Below are positions 8,648 through 17,328 of a stretch of DNA of 64,000 nucleotides, piece after piece. How positions within the stretch are numbered: position 1 is the stretch's first letter; each line of letters opens with the position of its first letter. Source of the DNA: an uncultured Oscillospiraceae bacterium (GTDB taxonomy: Bacteria > Bacillota > Clostridia > Oscillospirales > Ruminococcaceae); the NCBI GenBank assembly GCA_910579545.1, contig CAJTVI010000004.1:22148-86147 (forward strand), in the 5' to 3' direction. The position numbers and the translations under genes are program-made. The notes beneath the pieces are model-generated. The model worked only from the letters and a program-made list of their open reading frames with translations. It had not been told where the DNA came from and ran no database searches.

Positions 8648-10162
8648 TTACAGCCCGACCTTGCCGGTGCGGTTGATCAGCACGTCCAGCGCCTCGTCCA
8701 GGGTGGTCATCAAACGGGAGGCCGCCGACAGCGACTTGTTGTAGAGCATCAGGTTGGAGGTCTCCTCGTCAACGTTCACGCCGGCCACCGAGTCCCGCCG
8801 GTCCTCCAGGCTGGTGGCCATGGCGCTCGAGGCGGTATGGCGGCCCTCCTGGTAGCTGATGTCGGTGCCAAGGGTGGTGCCGATCTCCTTGAAGTAATCC
8901 AGGAAGGTGATCTCCTCGGCGCTCTTGGCCCCGCCCGGGGCGGTAAAGTCCATCTTGGCCTCGTTGAGTTTATCCTTGAGCGAGAGGATGTAGGTGGTAT
9001 CCAGGATGCCGGGGTCGGTCATGATGTAGCTGGCGTTGCCGGCCCACTCCGGGCTCACCGAGATGTTGGCGGCGGTAATTTCGTCGCTGCCGTCGGTGGT
9101 GCCCACCAGCTTTTTGTACCCCTCCGACAGGTCGGTAAAGGAGTTGGGGATGCTGTTGTTCATCACCTCGGCAAACTGCCGGGCAATCGCGTCCAGCTGG
9201 TCCTTGTAATAGCGCACGCCCTGGTTGGCGGTCTCGCCCTTGAGCAGCATATTGTTGCCGCGGCCGTTGATGTAGTCGTTCGAGGCCTTGAGCGAGCCGG
9301 TGGTGATCTCGCTGGCGGGCTTGCCGCTCGAGAGCCAGCGCAGCGAAACGATGCCGGTCTCGTCGCTGACGGTAAAGTCCAGTGTCTCGTGCTTTTTGCC
9401 CTGCACCACCGTTTTGCCGTCCACGTCCAGGGTAACGGTGCCGTCCACATTGTGGGTCACGCCCAGGTTGGTCATCTTGGACAGCTCGTCGATCAGCACG
9501 TTGCGCTCGTCGTACAATTCGTTGGGGCCGTACCGGGCGTCGTTGCCAATGACCCCCGAGTCCTCCATGATGACCTTGTTGATCTGGGCCACCTTGGCCA
9601 GCTTTTCGTTGTACTCGTTTACCGCGACCTCCATGTCGTAGGTGTGCTGGGCGGCCACCTTGTCAAGCTTTTCGTCCAGCAGCTGCAGGGTCTGGGCCAT
9701 GCCCTTGACCGCGGTGGAAACGATGTTGGCGTGGGTGGGGGAATCGGGCGAGCCGGCAAAGGTGTCCAGCGCGTCCCGCAAAGCCATCAGCCGCCCGCGC
9801 AGCCCCTCGTCGCCCTCGGCGTTGAGGATGTCCAGGGACTTCTGGATGTCGGTGAGGATGTCGGCCGATTTTTCGTAGTAGCCCACGTCCCCGTATTCCT
9901 CGCGGTAGCGTTTGTCCAAAAAGCTGTCCCGCTGCTGGGAGATGCCCACGATGTCCACGCCCTGGCCGGCGATGCCCACCTTGTTGTCCACAAAGCGGGA
10001 GGAGTACCGGTCCTGCGAGAGGGCCACCTGCTCGATGCGCTGGCGGGTATAGCCCTCCGAGTCCCAGTTGACCATGTTCTGGCCGGAAATATCAATGCCC
10101 TTCTGGGCGGTGGTCAGGCCCTTTTTTGCGGTTTCAAAGCCTAAAAAGGTAGGTCTGATCAT
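8648..10162 (-). CDS. flgK: Hook-associated protein FlgK (HAP1)
   Basis: FlgK is the first junction protein on the hook tip. The 504-residue product has the rod/hook-type N-terminus (GLTTAQKGIDISGQNMVN, then EGYTRQR). The matching C-terminal helix contains SVAGVNVDEETSNLMLYNKS, the standard FlgK end. ATG 10162 (MIRPTFLG) is chosen because homology begins there; the upstream ATG at 10198 would add 12 basic residues lacking similarity. It lies between flgN and flgL, in the canonical order. Confidence 0.95.
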   Translation of the reverse strand: MIRPTFLGFETAKKGLTTAQKGIDISGQNMVNWDSEGYTRQRIEQVALSQDRYSSRFVDNKVGIAGQGVDIVGISQQRDSFLDKRYREEYGDVGYYEKSADILTDIQKSLDILNAEGDEGLRGRLMALRDALDTFAGSPDSPTHANIVSTAVKGMAQTLQLLDEKLDKVAAQHTYDMEVAVNEYNEKLAKVAQINKVIMEDSGVIGNDARYGPNELYDERNVLIDELSKMTNLGVTHNVDGTVTLDVDGKTVVQGKKHETLDFTVSDETGIVSLRWLSSGKPASEITTGSLKASNDYINGRGNNMLLKGETANQGVRYYKDQLDAIARQFAEVMNNSIPNSFTDLSEGYKKLVGTTDGSDEITAANISVSPEWAGNASYIMTDPGILDTTYILSLKDKLNEAKMDFTAPGGAKSAEEITFLDYFKEIGTTLGTDISYQEGRHTASSAMATSLEDRRDSVAGVNVDEETSNLMLYNKSLSAASRLMTTLDEALDVLINRTGKVGL

Positions 10163-10233
10163 TGCTGCTTCGCCTCTCTTTTTTATCTTGCCGCCCATCC
10201 CGCGGCCGGCGGCCGCAGGGGGCGAAAAAGGTT

Positions 10234-10707
10234 TTAATACTGCGCCTCAAACACGGCGGAGGCGCCGGCGCCCCGCTTGGCGCCGCCCTTGGCCGGGGGC
10301 GCATAGAGGTTTGTCTGCGGGTCGATGCGCTCGGTGCGGATCGAGCTGATCCCCTCCTGCGCAAAGCTGAGCGCCTTTTCGTTGAGGAACTTGATGTCCC
10401 ACACCGCGATGCGGGTGCGGCGGAAGAGCGCTTCCATCACCGGCCGGTCCTCCTCGGCAAGCACGCGCAGGATGTCCGCAAAGGAGGCTTCCCCAAAGCC
10501 GGCCTTGCGCTGCAGCTCCATCCGGCGCTGCTCCATCTGCTCAAGCTGCATCACGCCGGACTGCAGGCCCGCCATCGCGTGGGAAAGGCTCTCGGCGTCA
10601 AACGAGATCAGGGCGCTGTACCGGTCCTTCTGGTCCTGGGCCATGCTCTCCAAAAAGGTGGCGTACCCGTCCAGAAAGTCGGCGTATTCCTTGAGGGCCG
10701 GGGTCAT
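10234..10707 (-). CDS. flgN: FlgN-family chaperone for FlgK/FlgL
   Basis: The 157-residue helical protein has the FlgN layout: an N-terminal long helix with LDGYATFLESMAQDQKDRYSAL, and a second helix with MQLEQMEQRRMELQRKAGF, the family core. FlgN keeps FlgK and FlgL soluble before export. The start codon shares one base with the flgM stop (TAATG), so it is probably translated by re-initiation. flgK follows after 71 bp. The C-terminal 30 residues are Gly/Ala-rich and probably disordered. Confidence 0.85.
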   Translation of the reverse strand: MTPALKEYADFLDGYATFLESMAQDQKDRYSALISFDAESLSHAMAGLQSGVMQLEQMEQRRMELQRKAGFGEASFADILRVLAEEDRPVMEALFRRTRIAVWDIKFLNEKALSFAQEGISSIRTERIDPQTNLYAPPAKGGAKRGAGASAVFEAQY

Positions 10708-11024
10708 TACAGCATCCTCCAGCCCATCATGGCGTCTACCAGACGGTCGGTGGGGATGTGGTAGCTGCCGCCCTGCACGGCGGCGCGCAGCTGCTCCAGC
10801 CGCCCGGCGTCGGCCGGCTGGCTGAGGCTCTGGGCCTGCAGCGCGGCGGTCTTTTCGATCTCGGTGCGCGGGAAAGCGCCCGAGATCTGCAGCTGGTCGG
10901 TATTGCCGCTGCCCGCGCGCAGTTCGGCGGCCGGATGGTCATCGGTTAAAAACGCGGCCGAAAACGCACTTTTCTCCACCGTGCCGCGGCGCGGCGAGTA
11001 GGGGCGGTAAGAAGTAACTTTCAT
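10707..11024 (-). CDS. flgM: Anti-sigma-28 factor FlgM
   Basis: FlgM holds the flagellar sigma factor (SigD/FliA) inactive until the hook is finished. The 105-residue product ends in RLEQLRAAVQGGSYHIPTDR, the conserved sigma-binding C-terminus. The N-terminal half is low in conservation and probably disordered, as usual for FlgM. ATG 11024 (MKVTSYRPYS) has a GGGAGG site eight bases upstream. It is the first gene of the seven-gene minus-strand unit that runs to csrA. Confidence 0.88.
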   Translation of the reverse strand: MKVTSYRPYSPRRGTVEKSAFSAAFLTDDHPAAELRAGSGNTDQLQISGAFPRTEIEKTAALQAQSLSQPADAGRLEQLRAAVQGGSYHIPTDRLVDAMMGWRML

Positions 11025-11106
11025 AACGAACCTCCCGAGCTTTGGGGCGCAGCCGGCGGGCATCCCCGCCAGGGCAGCCGAACCCCTTTTAAGCTCTCTT
11101 ACTTTT

Positions 11107-11134
11107 CTATTCGCCCGCCGCACAAAAAACTAAA
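11107..11134 (-). promoter_or_regulatory. Candidate sigmaD (FliA)-type promoter of the flgM operon
   Basis: On the minus strand a TTTAG block and a GCGAATAG block are 15 bp apart, about 83 bp before flgM. The spacing fits sigmaD promoters, but the match to TAAA/GCCGATAA is only partial. The CGAATA core also appears in front of cheV (14523-14530). Confidence 0.25.
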
Positions 11135-11276
11135 CACAAAAAAACCCATCATTCAAAGGAAAATCACGGCCTTTGCAGGGCCCTGCCGCCCCCGCAAAGG
11201 CCGGCTGCCGGCGCGCTTTTGCGCACCGGGCAAACCGGCCCAAAAACAGGATTTTTTGTTTGGGCGTTTTCCATCA

Positions 11277-11305
11277 TTGCCTTTGCGCGCGCAAGTAGGT
11301 ATAAT
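11277..11305 (+). promoter_or_regulatory. SigmaA-type promoter of the parA unit
   Basis: TTGCCT and a perfect TATAAT are separated by 17 bp. This predicts a leader of about 150 nt before parA; the leader is GC-rich and partly self-complementary (11324-11415). The remainder of the 11025-11459 gap shows no gene. Confidence 0.75.
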
Positions 11306-11459
11306 AGGTAAGGACAAACTGTTTGGCCCGGGCCCTCCCGCGGCCCGGCGGGGCCCCCTGATGGCCGGCCCGGCGGCGCTGCGCCCTTTGCGGGGGCCGG
11401 GCGCAAGGCGCAAAAAATACCAAAACACAACACTACAACAGGAAGGCGGCACCGCTTTT

Positions 11460-12245
11460 ATGGCAACTGTACTCTGCGTTTCCAACCAAAAAGGGGGGGT
11501 GGGCAAAACCACCACCAGCAACGCCCTCACGGTGGGGCTGGCGGCCCGCAAAATGCGGGTGCTGGCGGTGGATTTTGACCCCCAGGGCAACCTTTCCTTC
11601 GGGCTGGGGGCCCAGCGCCCGGCCGAGGACCAGCGCACCATCTACCAGCTCCTCAAAAAGGAAACCAGCTTTTCCGAAACGGTGCAGCATATGCCCGGCG
11701 GGTTTGACGTGCTGGCCGCAAACCTGCTGCTCAGCGCGCTGGACATCGAGTTTACCGGCGCCGGGCGGGAGTTTTTGCTGCGGCAGGCGCTGGCCCCGGT
11801 GGCGGCCCGCTACGACGTGATCCTGGTGGACACCCCGCCCGATCTGGGCCTGCTCACCATCAACGCCTTTACCGCGTCGGATTATATCATCATCCCGGTC
11901 TTGTGCGACATGTACAGCCTGCAGGGGCTCATCCAGCTTAACAGCACCCTGCGGCAGGTGCGCATGCGCAGCAACCCCGGCATCCAGGTGGCGGGGGTGC
12001 TGCTCAACCGGTACAGCCGCCGCGAGAGCATCAGCCGGGTGGTGAGCGAAACGGCCGGCAGCATCGCTCAGAGCCTGGGCATGCCGGTGTTCGACACCGT
12101 GATCCATTCCAGCGTGGCGGTGACCCAGGCCCAGGTGCAGCAGGAGAACATGCTGCGCACCGGCCGGCGCAGCCGGGCGGTAAGCGACTACCGCCAGCTG
12201 GTGACCGAACTGTTCCGGCGGGAGGTGCTCAAAGCAAATGGCTAA
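11460..12245 (+). CDS. ParA/Soj-family ATPase
   Basis: The 261-residue product has a deviant Walker A motif (KGGVGKTTT, residues 11-19), the VDFDPQGN motif (about 38-45) and Walker B in VILVDTPPDLG. These define a ParA/MinD-type dimerising ATPase that positions DNA or polar cargo. No ParB is adjacent. The next genes are a ComFB-domain protein (8-nt overlap) and a D,D-carboxypeptidase, and the flagellar operon is divergent. A role in placing flagella or other structures (compare FlhG/FleN) is as plausible as chromosome segregation. However, FlhG-specific features were not seen and the sequence looks closest to Soj. ATG 11460 has a GGAAGG site. Confidence 0.85.
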   Translation: MATVLCVSNQKGGVGKTTTSNALTVGLAARKMRVLAVDFDPQGNLSFGLGAQRPAEDQRTIYQLLKKETSFSETVQHMPGGFDVLAANLLLSALDIEFTGAGREFLLRQALAPVAARYDVILVDTPPDLGLLTINAFTASDYIIIPVLCDMYSLQGLIQLNSTLRQVRMRSNPGIQVAGVLLNRYSRRESISRVVSETAGSIAQSLGMPVFDTVIHSSVAVTQAQVQQENMLRTGRRSRAVSDYRQLVTELFRREVLKANG

Positions 12246-12717
12246 AAAAACGGCAAAAAACAAGGATACGGTAAGCACCGAGCGGCTTTTCAGCCTGCTG
12301 ATGCCCTCGGGGGACGCCCAGGAGTGCATTCCTTACAACGCCCAGCCCGAGCCCGAGCCGCCCCCGCCCGCCCCGGCGGGGGCCGAAAAGCTGGACCAGC
12401 TGCGCAAAAAGCTGGCGGACGTGACCCAGAGCCCCCAGCCCGAACCGGAGGACGGCATTGTGCTGGTAAGCCTGACCGAGGCGATGGTGGCCGAGCGGCT
12501 GGACCCCGCGCTGGAAAAGCTGGGCTGCTGCCGGTGCGACCGCTGCAAAAAGCGGGCCGCGGCCCTGGCCCTCAACGAGCTGCCCCCCAACTATGTGGCG
12601 GCCCGGATGGAGCAGATCGAGGCGCTTTTGCTGGTGGGGCCGGGCAAGGAGGTCACGGCCGCCATCAACCGGGCGGTCATGCGGGTCAAGGCCACCCCGG
12701 ACCACGAGCGCAAATGA
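12238..12717 (+). CDS. ComFB-domain protein with extended N-terminus
   Basis: In the 159-residue product, residues 1-75 form a charged, Pro-rich extension. Residues about 75-155 match the late-competence protein ComFB: a Cys cluster CCRCDRC at 97-103 followed by ALALNELPPNYV. Recent work on cyanobacteria describes ComFB proteins as cyclic-dinucleotide receptors; whether this one binds a nucleotide is unknown. In Bacillus, comFB sits in the comF operon just upstream of yvyF-flgM, so its position next to flgM, here divergent, echoes that arrangement. It overlaps parA by 8 nt and shares ATGA with the next gene, which suggests coupled translation. Confidence 0.72.
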   Translation: MAKKTAKNKDTVSTERLFSLLMPSGDAQECIPYNAQPEPEPPPPAPAGAEKLDQLRKKLADVTQSPQPEPEDGIVLVSLTEAMVAERLDPALEKLGCCRCDRCKKRAAALALNELPPNYVAARMEQIEALLLVGPGKEVTAAINRAVMRVKATPDHERK

Positions 12718-14237
12718 CTGCCGCCCGCCGGCTTGCGGCCGGGCTTGCGGCGGCGCTGCTGGCCCTTTTGCTGGCGCCGGACGCGCTGGCCGCCGGGCCG
12801 GGGCAGGCCGCGTTTGGACCGCCTGGCAGCGCGGCCAGCCAGCGCGCGCCCCGCATGCCGGCCTCCGGGCCATCGGGCAGCACGGCCGCCGAGCCGCCCG
12901 ACCCGGCTTCTGACCCCGCCGGCCCGCCCGAGCTTGCGGCCGAGAGTTACATTTTGATGGACGCCTCCACCGGCCAAGTGCTGGCCCAAAAGGATCCGGA
13001 TTCCCTGCGCTACCCCGCCAGCACCACCAAGATCCTGACCCTCGCGCTGGTGCTGGAGGAATGCGGCGGCGATTTTTCGCCCCTGCTCACGGTCAGCGAG
13101 GGCGCGGTGGCGGCGGTGGGGCCGGGCTCCTCCAGCATCTTTCTGCGGCCGGGCGAGACCCTGACCTTAGAGGACGCGGTCTGGGCCGCCCTGCTCAAAA
13201 GCGCCAACGACGCGGCCAACGTCCTGGCCGAGTACGCCGCCGGCAGCATCGGGGCCTTTGTGGCCCGGATGAACGAAAAGGCGGCCGAACTGGGCCTGCA
13301 GAACACCCATTTTGCCAACCCGAGCGGCTACCACGACGAGGCCCATTACACCACCGCCCGGGAGCTTGCCCTCCTCACCCGCTGGGCGCTCACGGTGCCC
13401 GGCTTTGCCGAACTGCTGGGCGGGGTGAGCCACACCATGCCGGGCAACCCGGTGCACCCGGCCGAGCGGCAGATGGTCACCGACAACCAGCTTTTGCTGG
13501 GCGATGTGCCCTACCAGGGGCTTGTGGGCGGCAAGAGCGGCTGGACCCCCGAGGCGCATTTTACCATGGTGGAGATCGCCGCCCGGGGGGGCCACACCCT
13601 GATCGCGGTGACCCTTGCCTGCCCCCGCAAGGCCGACCGGTTTGCCGGCTGCGCCGCCCTGCTCGACTACGGCTTTGACCAGTTCGTACCGGTGCAGGTA
13701 ACGGCCGAAGGGCTGGGCATCCCGCCCCTGCCGGTGGTGCGGGGGAGCGAACGGCTGGGCGAGGTGCCGCTGGACGCCGCGGCCGAGCTGCTTGTGCCGG
13801 CAGGCGAGACCGGCCCGCTCTCGGCCGAATACCTCGGCCCGCCCGCCTACGACCCCGACGAGCCCTTTGCCGGGCAGGTCGCGGTGTATGCCGGCTCGGG
13901 CCGGCTGCTGGCCCTTTTGGAGGCGGCGCCCCGGCAGCCGGTGCTGGAGGGGCTTTTGCAGACCGCCTCCAAGCCCCCGTGGGACAAGCGCGGCCTGCAG
14001 CCCATCATGCTGATGGCGCTTTTTATCGTGTTGGGCGCAGTGCTGCTCAGCCAGGGCGCGCTGCGGTTCGACACCCTGCGCCGGGACGCCGCCCGCCGCC
14101 GGCTGCGCCGGATACGGGCGCGGGGCCTTGCGCGGATCGAGGCGCTCGAGCGCGCCGCCCATGCCGACGAGGCGGACGGGCCGCAGGACGCCGCGGCGCA
14201 GGAGGCGGCAAGCCCGCCGCCCCCCGGCGCATCCTGA
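12714..14237 (+). CDS. D-alanyl-D-alanine carboxypeptidase (S11, DacA/DacF-like)
   Basis: This penicillin-binding protein trims the terminal D-Ala of peptidoglycan stem peptides outside the membrane. The 507-residue product has a signal peptide (1-27) and a Pro/Ala-rich linker (28-73). The S11 catalytic motifs follow: STTK (Ser103, Lys106), SAN (163-165) and KSG (274-276). A C-terminal beta domain, one transmembrane segment (about 425-445) and a basic cytosolic tail with an acidic Pro-rich end complete it. ATG 12714 overlaps the comFB-like stop (ATGA). The C-terminal membrane anchor replaces the amphipathic helix of typical DacA. Confidence 0.92.
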   Translation: MTAARRLAAGLAAALLALLLAPDALAAGPGQAAFGPPGSAASQRAPRMPASGPSGSTAAEPPDPASDPAGPPELAAESYILMDASTGQVLAQKDPDSLRYPASTTKILTLALVLEECGGDFSPLLTVSEGAVAAVGPGSSSIFLRPGETLTLEDAVWAALLKSANDAANVLAEYAAGSIGAFVARMNEKAAELGLQNTHFANPSGYHDEAHYTTARELALLTRWALTVPGFAELLGGVSHTMPGNPVHPAERQMVTDNQLLLGDVPYQGLVGGKSGWTPEAHFTMVEIAARGGHTLIAVTLACPRKADRFAGCAALLDYGFDQFVPVQVTAEGLGIPPLPVVRGSERLGEVPLDAAAELLVPAGETGPLSAEYLGPPAYDPDEPFAGQVAVYAGSGRLLALLEAAPRQPVLEGLLQTASKPPWDKRGLQPIMLMALFIVLGAVLLSQGALRFDTLRRDAARRRLRRIRARGLARIEALERAAHADEADGPQDAAAQEAASPPPPGAS

Positions 14238-14597
14238 ACCCGCCGCCCTTTGGCCCGTCTTAAGCCCGCCGCCCCCCGGCCCGCGGTAAGCGGCATGGGA
14301 CTTTTGCAAAAAGCCTGCCCGCCGGCGGCCGCAGCCCCGCTCCCGCGCCCCGGCCTCCAAACTCGCGGCGGCCCTCGCGGTTTCCCCCGCCCCATCCCCG
14401 CCAGACCGCGGCGGCCCCTGTGGTTTTCCGCCCGGTCCCCCGGCCGCAGCCCCGCCAAAAGCCATTTTTTGCGCCCGCCGCGCATTTTTTGGCCGGACGG
14501 GGTTAAAAACCGCAAAACGCTGACGAATAATATTTTATAGATAACCAGCGCCTTTCGAGCCGCAGCGCTCTATTTTGCCTTGTAAGGAGAGGACAGC
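14238..14597 (+). other. Intergenic region before cheV
   Basis: This 360-bp stretch has no supported gene and no clear terminator for the upstream carboxypeptidase gene. It is extremely GC-rich until about 14480, then turns AT-rich towards the cheV promoter. Confidence 0.6.
14504..14530 (+). promoter_or_regulatory. Candidate sigmaD-type promoter of cheV
   Basis: TAAA (14504-14507) is followed after 15 bp by ACGAATAA (14523-14530), a partial match to the flagellar sigma consensus. No good sigmaA promoter is visible in the same segment. A flagellar-sigma promoter would suit a chemotaxis gene. Confidence 0.35.
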
Positions 14598-15515
14598 ATG
14601 GAAGAACCGAAACGCTCTAACATCCTTCTGGAATCCGGCACCAACGAGCTGGAGGTTTTGGAATTCAAAATTGCCGACCAGCTGTATGGCATCAATGTGG
14701 CCAAGGTAAGCGAGATCATGGTTGCCACCGGCACCAAGCCGATGCAGAAATCCCATCCCGACGTGGAGGGCATCTTCCGCCCGCGGGACGAGATCATCAC
14801 GGTCATCGACATGGCGCATTACCTGGGGCTGCCGCCCTCCGAAAACCCCGAGCGGGACATCTTTATCATCACCCGGTTTAACCAGCAGACCTTTGCGTTC
14901 CATGTGCACTCGGTGGTGGGCATCATCCGCATCTCCTGGACCCACATGCAAAAGCCGGATAAGCTCATCTACGGCGGCAACGAAGGGGTGGCCACCGCGG
15001 TGGCCGAGTACAACGGCCAGCTGATCACCATCCTCGACTTTGAAAAGATCGTTTCCGAGATCTGCCCCGAGACCGGCATCCAGTTCTCGGACATCGAAAA
15101 GCTTGGCGAGCGCCAGCGGCGGGATACCCCGGTGCTGATCGCGGAGGATTCGATGCTGCTCTCCAAGATGATCATCGAGTCGCTGCACCGGGCGGGCTAT
15201 GTCAACACCATCAAGACCGACAACGGCCAGGAAGCCTGGGACTACTTAAGCGAGATCAAGGACAGCGGCGACGAGATCTCCCAGCATGTGGCCTGCGTGG
15301 TCTCGGACATCGAGATGCCCCTGATGGACGGCCACCGCCTGACCAAGATGATCCGCGAGACCCCCGAACTGCACACCCTGCCGGTGATCCTCTTCTCCTC
15401 CCTCATCGACGAGGAGATGCGCCGCAAGGGCCAGCAGCTGGGTGCCAGCGCGCAGATCTCCAAGCCCGAGATCGCAAAGCTGGTCACCCTTATCGACCAG
15501 TTCACCGCCCTCTAA
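14598..15515 (+). CDS. cheV: Chemotaxis coupling protein CheV (CheW-receiver)
   Basis: CheV couples chemoreceptors to CheA and tunes adaptation through its own phosphorylation. The 305-residue product has a CheW-like domain (about 15-160) and a receiver domain (about 176-300). The receiver carries acidic pocket residues Glu183/Asp184, phospho-acceptor Asp237 (in VVSDIEMPLMDG) and Lys289. ATG 14598 has an AAGGAGAGG site. It stands alone, with its own upstream promoter region and a strong terminator behind; no other chemotaxis gene is in the window. Confidence 0.95.
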   Translation: MEEPKRSNILLESGTNELEVLEFKIADQLYGINVAKVSEIMVATGTKPMQKSHPDVEGIFRPRDEIITVIDMAHYLGLPPSENPERDIFIITRFNQQTFAFHVHSVVGIIRISWTHMQKPDKLIYGGNEGVATAVAEYNGQLITILDFEKIVSEICPETGIQFSDIEKLGERQRRDTPVLIAEDSMLLSKMIIESLHRAGYVNTIKTDNGQEAWDYLSEIKDSGDEISQHVACVVSDIEMPLMDGHRLTKMIRETPELHTLPVILFSSLIDEEMRRKGQQLGASAQISKPEIAKLVTLIDQFTAL

Positions 15516-15563
15516 CCCCCCGCCGGCCCCAAAGGCAGGGGCCGCATCACAGCAAAAAAGGTT

Positions 15564-15605
15564 TTGGCCGCCCAAGGCGTTTTGCCCTGGGCGGCCAATT
15601 TTTTT
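15564..15605 (+). terminator. Terminator of cheV
   Basis: A 10-bp stem (15564-15573 with 15589-15598), extended by inner GC pairs, is followed by seven T residues. It lies 49 bp after the cheV stop. Confidence 0.85.
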
Positions 15606-15633
15606 GCAAAAATGAGCGATGGAGGGTTATAAT
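15604..15633 (+). promoter_or_regulatory. SigmaA-type promoter of the GT2 gene
   Basis: TTGCAA and TATAAT are separated by 18 bp, starting within the cheV terminator T run. The predicted leader before the GT2 start is about 160 nt. Confidence 0.55.
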
Positions 15634-15802
15634 TTTTTGCCCGCCGGCAAGAATTTATTGGAAATTGAATCCGGCGGCGCCGCTGCCTCGTATTAAAGGG
15701 CAGAACGCCGCAAAAAGCAAAAGCGGCGGCTTTGCAAAAAAACTGCCGCAAAGGCAGCGGTGAGATAAGAAAATTCGATCCACCGAAAAGGAGGGTTTGC
15801 TG

Positions 15803-17044
15803 ATGGCGCGGGAGTTTATGATGCTCAGCCAGGCGATGATGGCTGCGCTGTTTGTGTGTTGTTTGTATCAGGGCTTTTACACCCTGCTGACCCTGGTAAA
15901 AAAGCCGCGCTATCCGGCGGCGGAATGCAGGCGCCGGTACGCGGTGCTGATCTGCGCCCGCAACGAGCAGGCGGTGCTGCCCGAGCTGCTGCGGAGCATC
16001 CGGGCGCAGGATTACCCCGGCGGGGCGGACGTCTACGTCGCGGCCGACAACTGCACCGACGCCACGGCCGCCGTGGCCCGGGCGGAGGGCGCGGTCTGCT
16101 TTGAGCGGTTTGACCAGCGGCAGGTGGGCAAGGGCTACGCGCTGGATTTCCTTTTGCACCGCATCTGGGCACTGGGCCGCCGGTACGACGGGTATTTTGT
16201 GTTTGACGCGGACAATCTCTTAAAGCCGGATTTCATCCGCCGGATGGACGCGGCCTTTGGCCCGGAATGCCCCATCGTTACGGGCTACCGCAACTCCAAA
16301 AACTACCGGGGCTGGATCGCGGGCGGCTACGCCCTCTGCTTTATCCGGGAGGCCCGGTACCTCAACGCGGCCCGCATGATGCTGGGCACCAGCTGCACCG
16401 TGACCGGCACCGGGTTTTTGGTCAGCGAGGAGGTCCTGCGCCAGGCGGGCGGCTGGCCCTGGCACCTTTTGTGCGAGGACTTCCAGTTTTCGGCCGAGCA
16501 GATCCTGGCCGGCCGGCGGATCGGCTACTGCGCAGACGCCGAGTTCTTTGACGAACAGCCCGAGAGCCTGGCCGCCAGCATCCCCCAGCGGATGCGCTGG
16601 TGCAAGGGCTTTATGCAGGTGGTAAACCGGTACGGCTTTGCCATGGCGCGGGCCGCGCTGCGGGGCAATTTTGCCTGTGCCGATATCCTGCTGTGCAACA
16701 TGCCCATGATCCTCTTCTCGGCCCTCAGCCTGCTCTTTGCGGCGGCGGCCTCCATCCTTTCGGGGCATCCGGCGGCCCTGTTCTCCACGGTGGGTGCCAT
16801 GGCGGCCGGCAGCTACTGCTCGCTTCTGGCCATGGGCACCTTAGCCGGCATCACCGAGTGGAAGCACATCCACGCATCCGCCGGGCAAAAGATCGCCAGC
16901 TTTTTTACCTTCCCGCTCTACATGGCCACCTACCTGCCCATCGCCCTGGCCGCCTGCTTTGCCAAGGTGGGCTGGACCCCCGTGCGCCACACCGTTACCG
17001 TAAACCTCGAGCAGGTGCAGGCCCGCAGCCGCAAAACAGCGTAA
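15803..17044 (+). CDS. Membrane-bound family 2 glycosyltransferase
   Basis: The 413-residue product has an N-terminal membrane helix (about 5-25) and a GT-A domain with ICARNEQAVLPELL, VAADNCTDAT and the metal-binding DxD-type FDADN. A QxxRW-like element (QRMRWCKGF) marks a processive or synthase-like GT2. Three to four C-terminal transmembrane helices follow (about 285-400). It probably adds or polymerises sugar on a lipid-linked or envelope acceptor at the inner face; the substrate cannot be read. ATG 15803 is preferred to TTG 15797 because GGAGG is correctly spaced. It opens the envelope-polymer region and is followed by a terminator. Confidence 0.85.
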   Translation: MAREFMMLSQAMMAALFVCCLYQGFYTLLTLVKKPRYPAAECRRRYAVLICARNEQAVLPELLRSIRAQDYPGGADVYVAADNCTDATAAVARAEGAVCFERFDQRQVGKGYALDFLLHRIWALGRRYDGYFVFDADNLLKPDFIRRMDAAFGPECPIVTGYRNSKNYRGWIAGGYALCFIREARYLNAARMMLGTSCTVTGTGFLVSEEVLRQAGGWPWHLLCEDFQFSAEQILAGRRIGYCADAEFFDEQPESLAASIPQRMRWCKGFMQVVNRYGFAMARAALRGNFACADILLCNMPMILFSALSLLFAAAASILSGHPAALFSTVGAMAAGSYCSLLAMGTLAGITEWKHIHASAGQKIASFFTFPLYMATYLPIALAACFAKVGWTPVRHTVTVNLEQVQARSRKTA

Positions 17045-17055
17045 TTTGGGGCAAT

Positions 17056-17077
17056 TCCAGGGGGCGCGCCCCCTGGA
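17056..17077. repeat. 22-bp GC palindrome, copy A
   Basis: This is a perfect palindrome (tccaggggg / ccccctgga arms around gcgc), 12 bp after the GT2 stop. The 33-bp block including ggcaatt on one side and ccccc on the other is the exact reverse complement of the block around 24196-24217. Confidence 0.75.
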
Positions 17078-17168
17078 CCCCCCTTTTGGCCGCATAAAAA
17101 ATCCATGCGGCGCCCTCAAAAACTGGCATGGCAATGGCACACAGGCACAAATGGAAGCCTGCACACAG

Positions 17169-17225
17169 CCGCCCCGGCGGGCGCCCTCCCTTTTTGAGAG
17201 GAGGGGCCCCGCCGGGGCGGTTTTT
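17169..17225 (+). terminator. Terminator-like hairpin after GT2 gene
   Basis: A long GC stem (arms ccgccccggcggg and ccccgccggggcgg with a paired inner part) is followed by five T residues. A similar hairpin follows the YidC-TagF gene at 24079-24130. Confidence 0.65.
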
Positions 17226-17328
17226 GCGTTTGTTTGCCGGGGCCATGCGCCTTTATCTTTTCTGTCAAGGCGTCCGGTTTGGCAAATTTTGCCTGCGAGG
17301 GGCGCGCATGGCTTTTGGGGCCAGCCCC

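Noticed and set aside
6092..10144. Very long plus-strand open frame (1350 codons) opposite flgK, flgL and the DUF6470 gene
   Set aside because: It is antisense to three clear flagellar genes, has His/Gly/Val-rich composition typical of GC-rich shadow frames, and has no recognisable domain or ribosome site.
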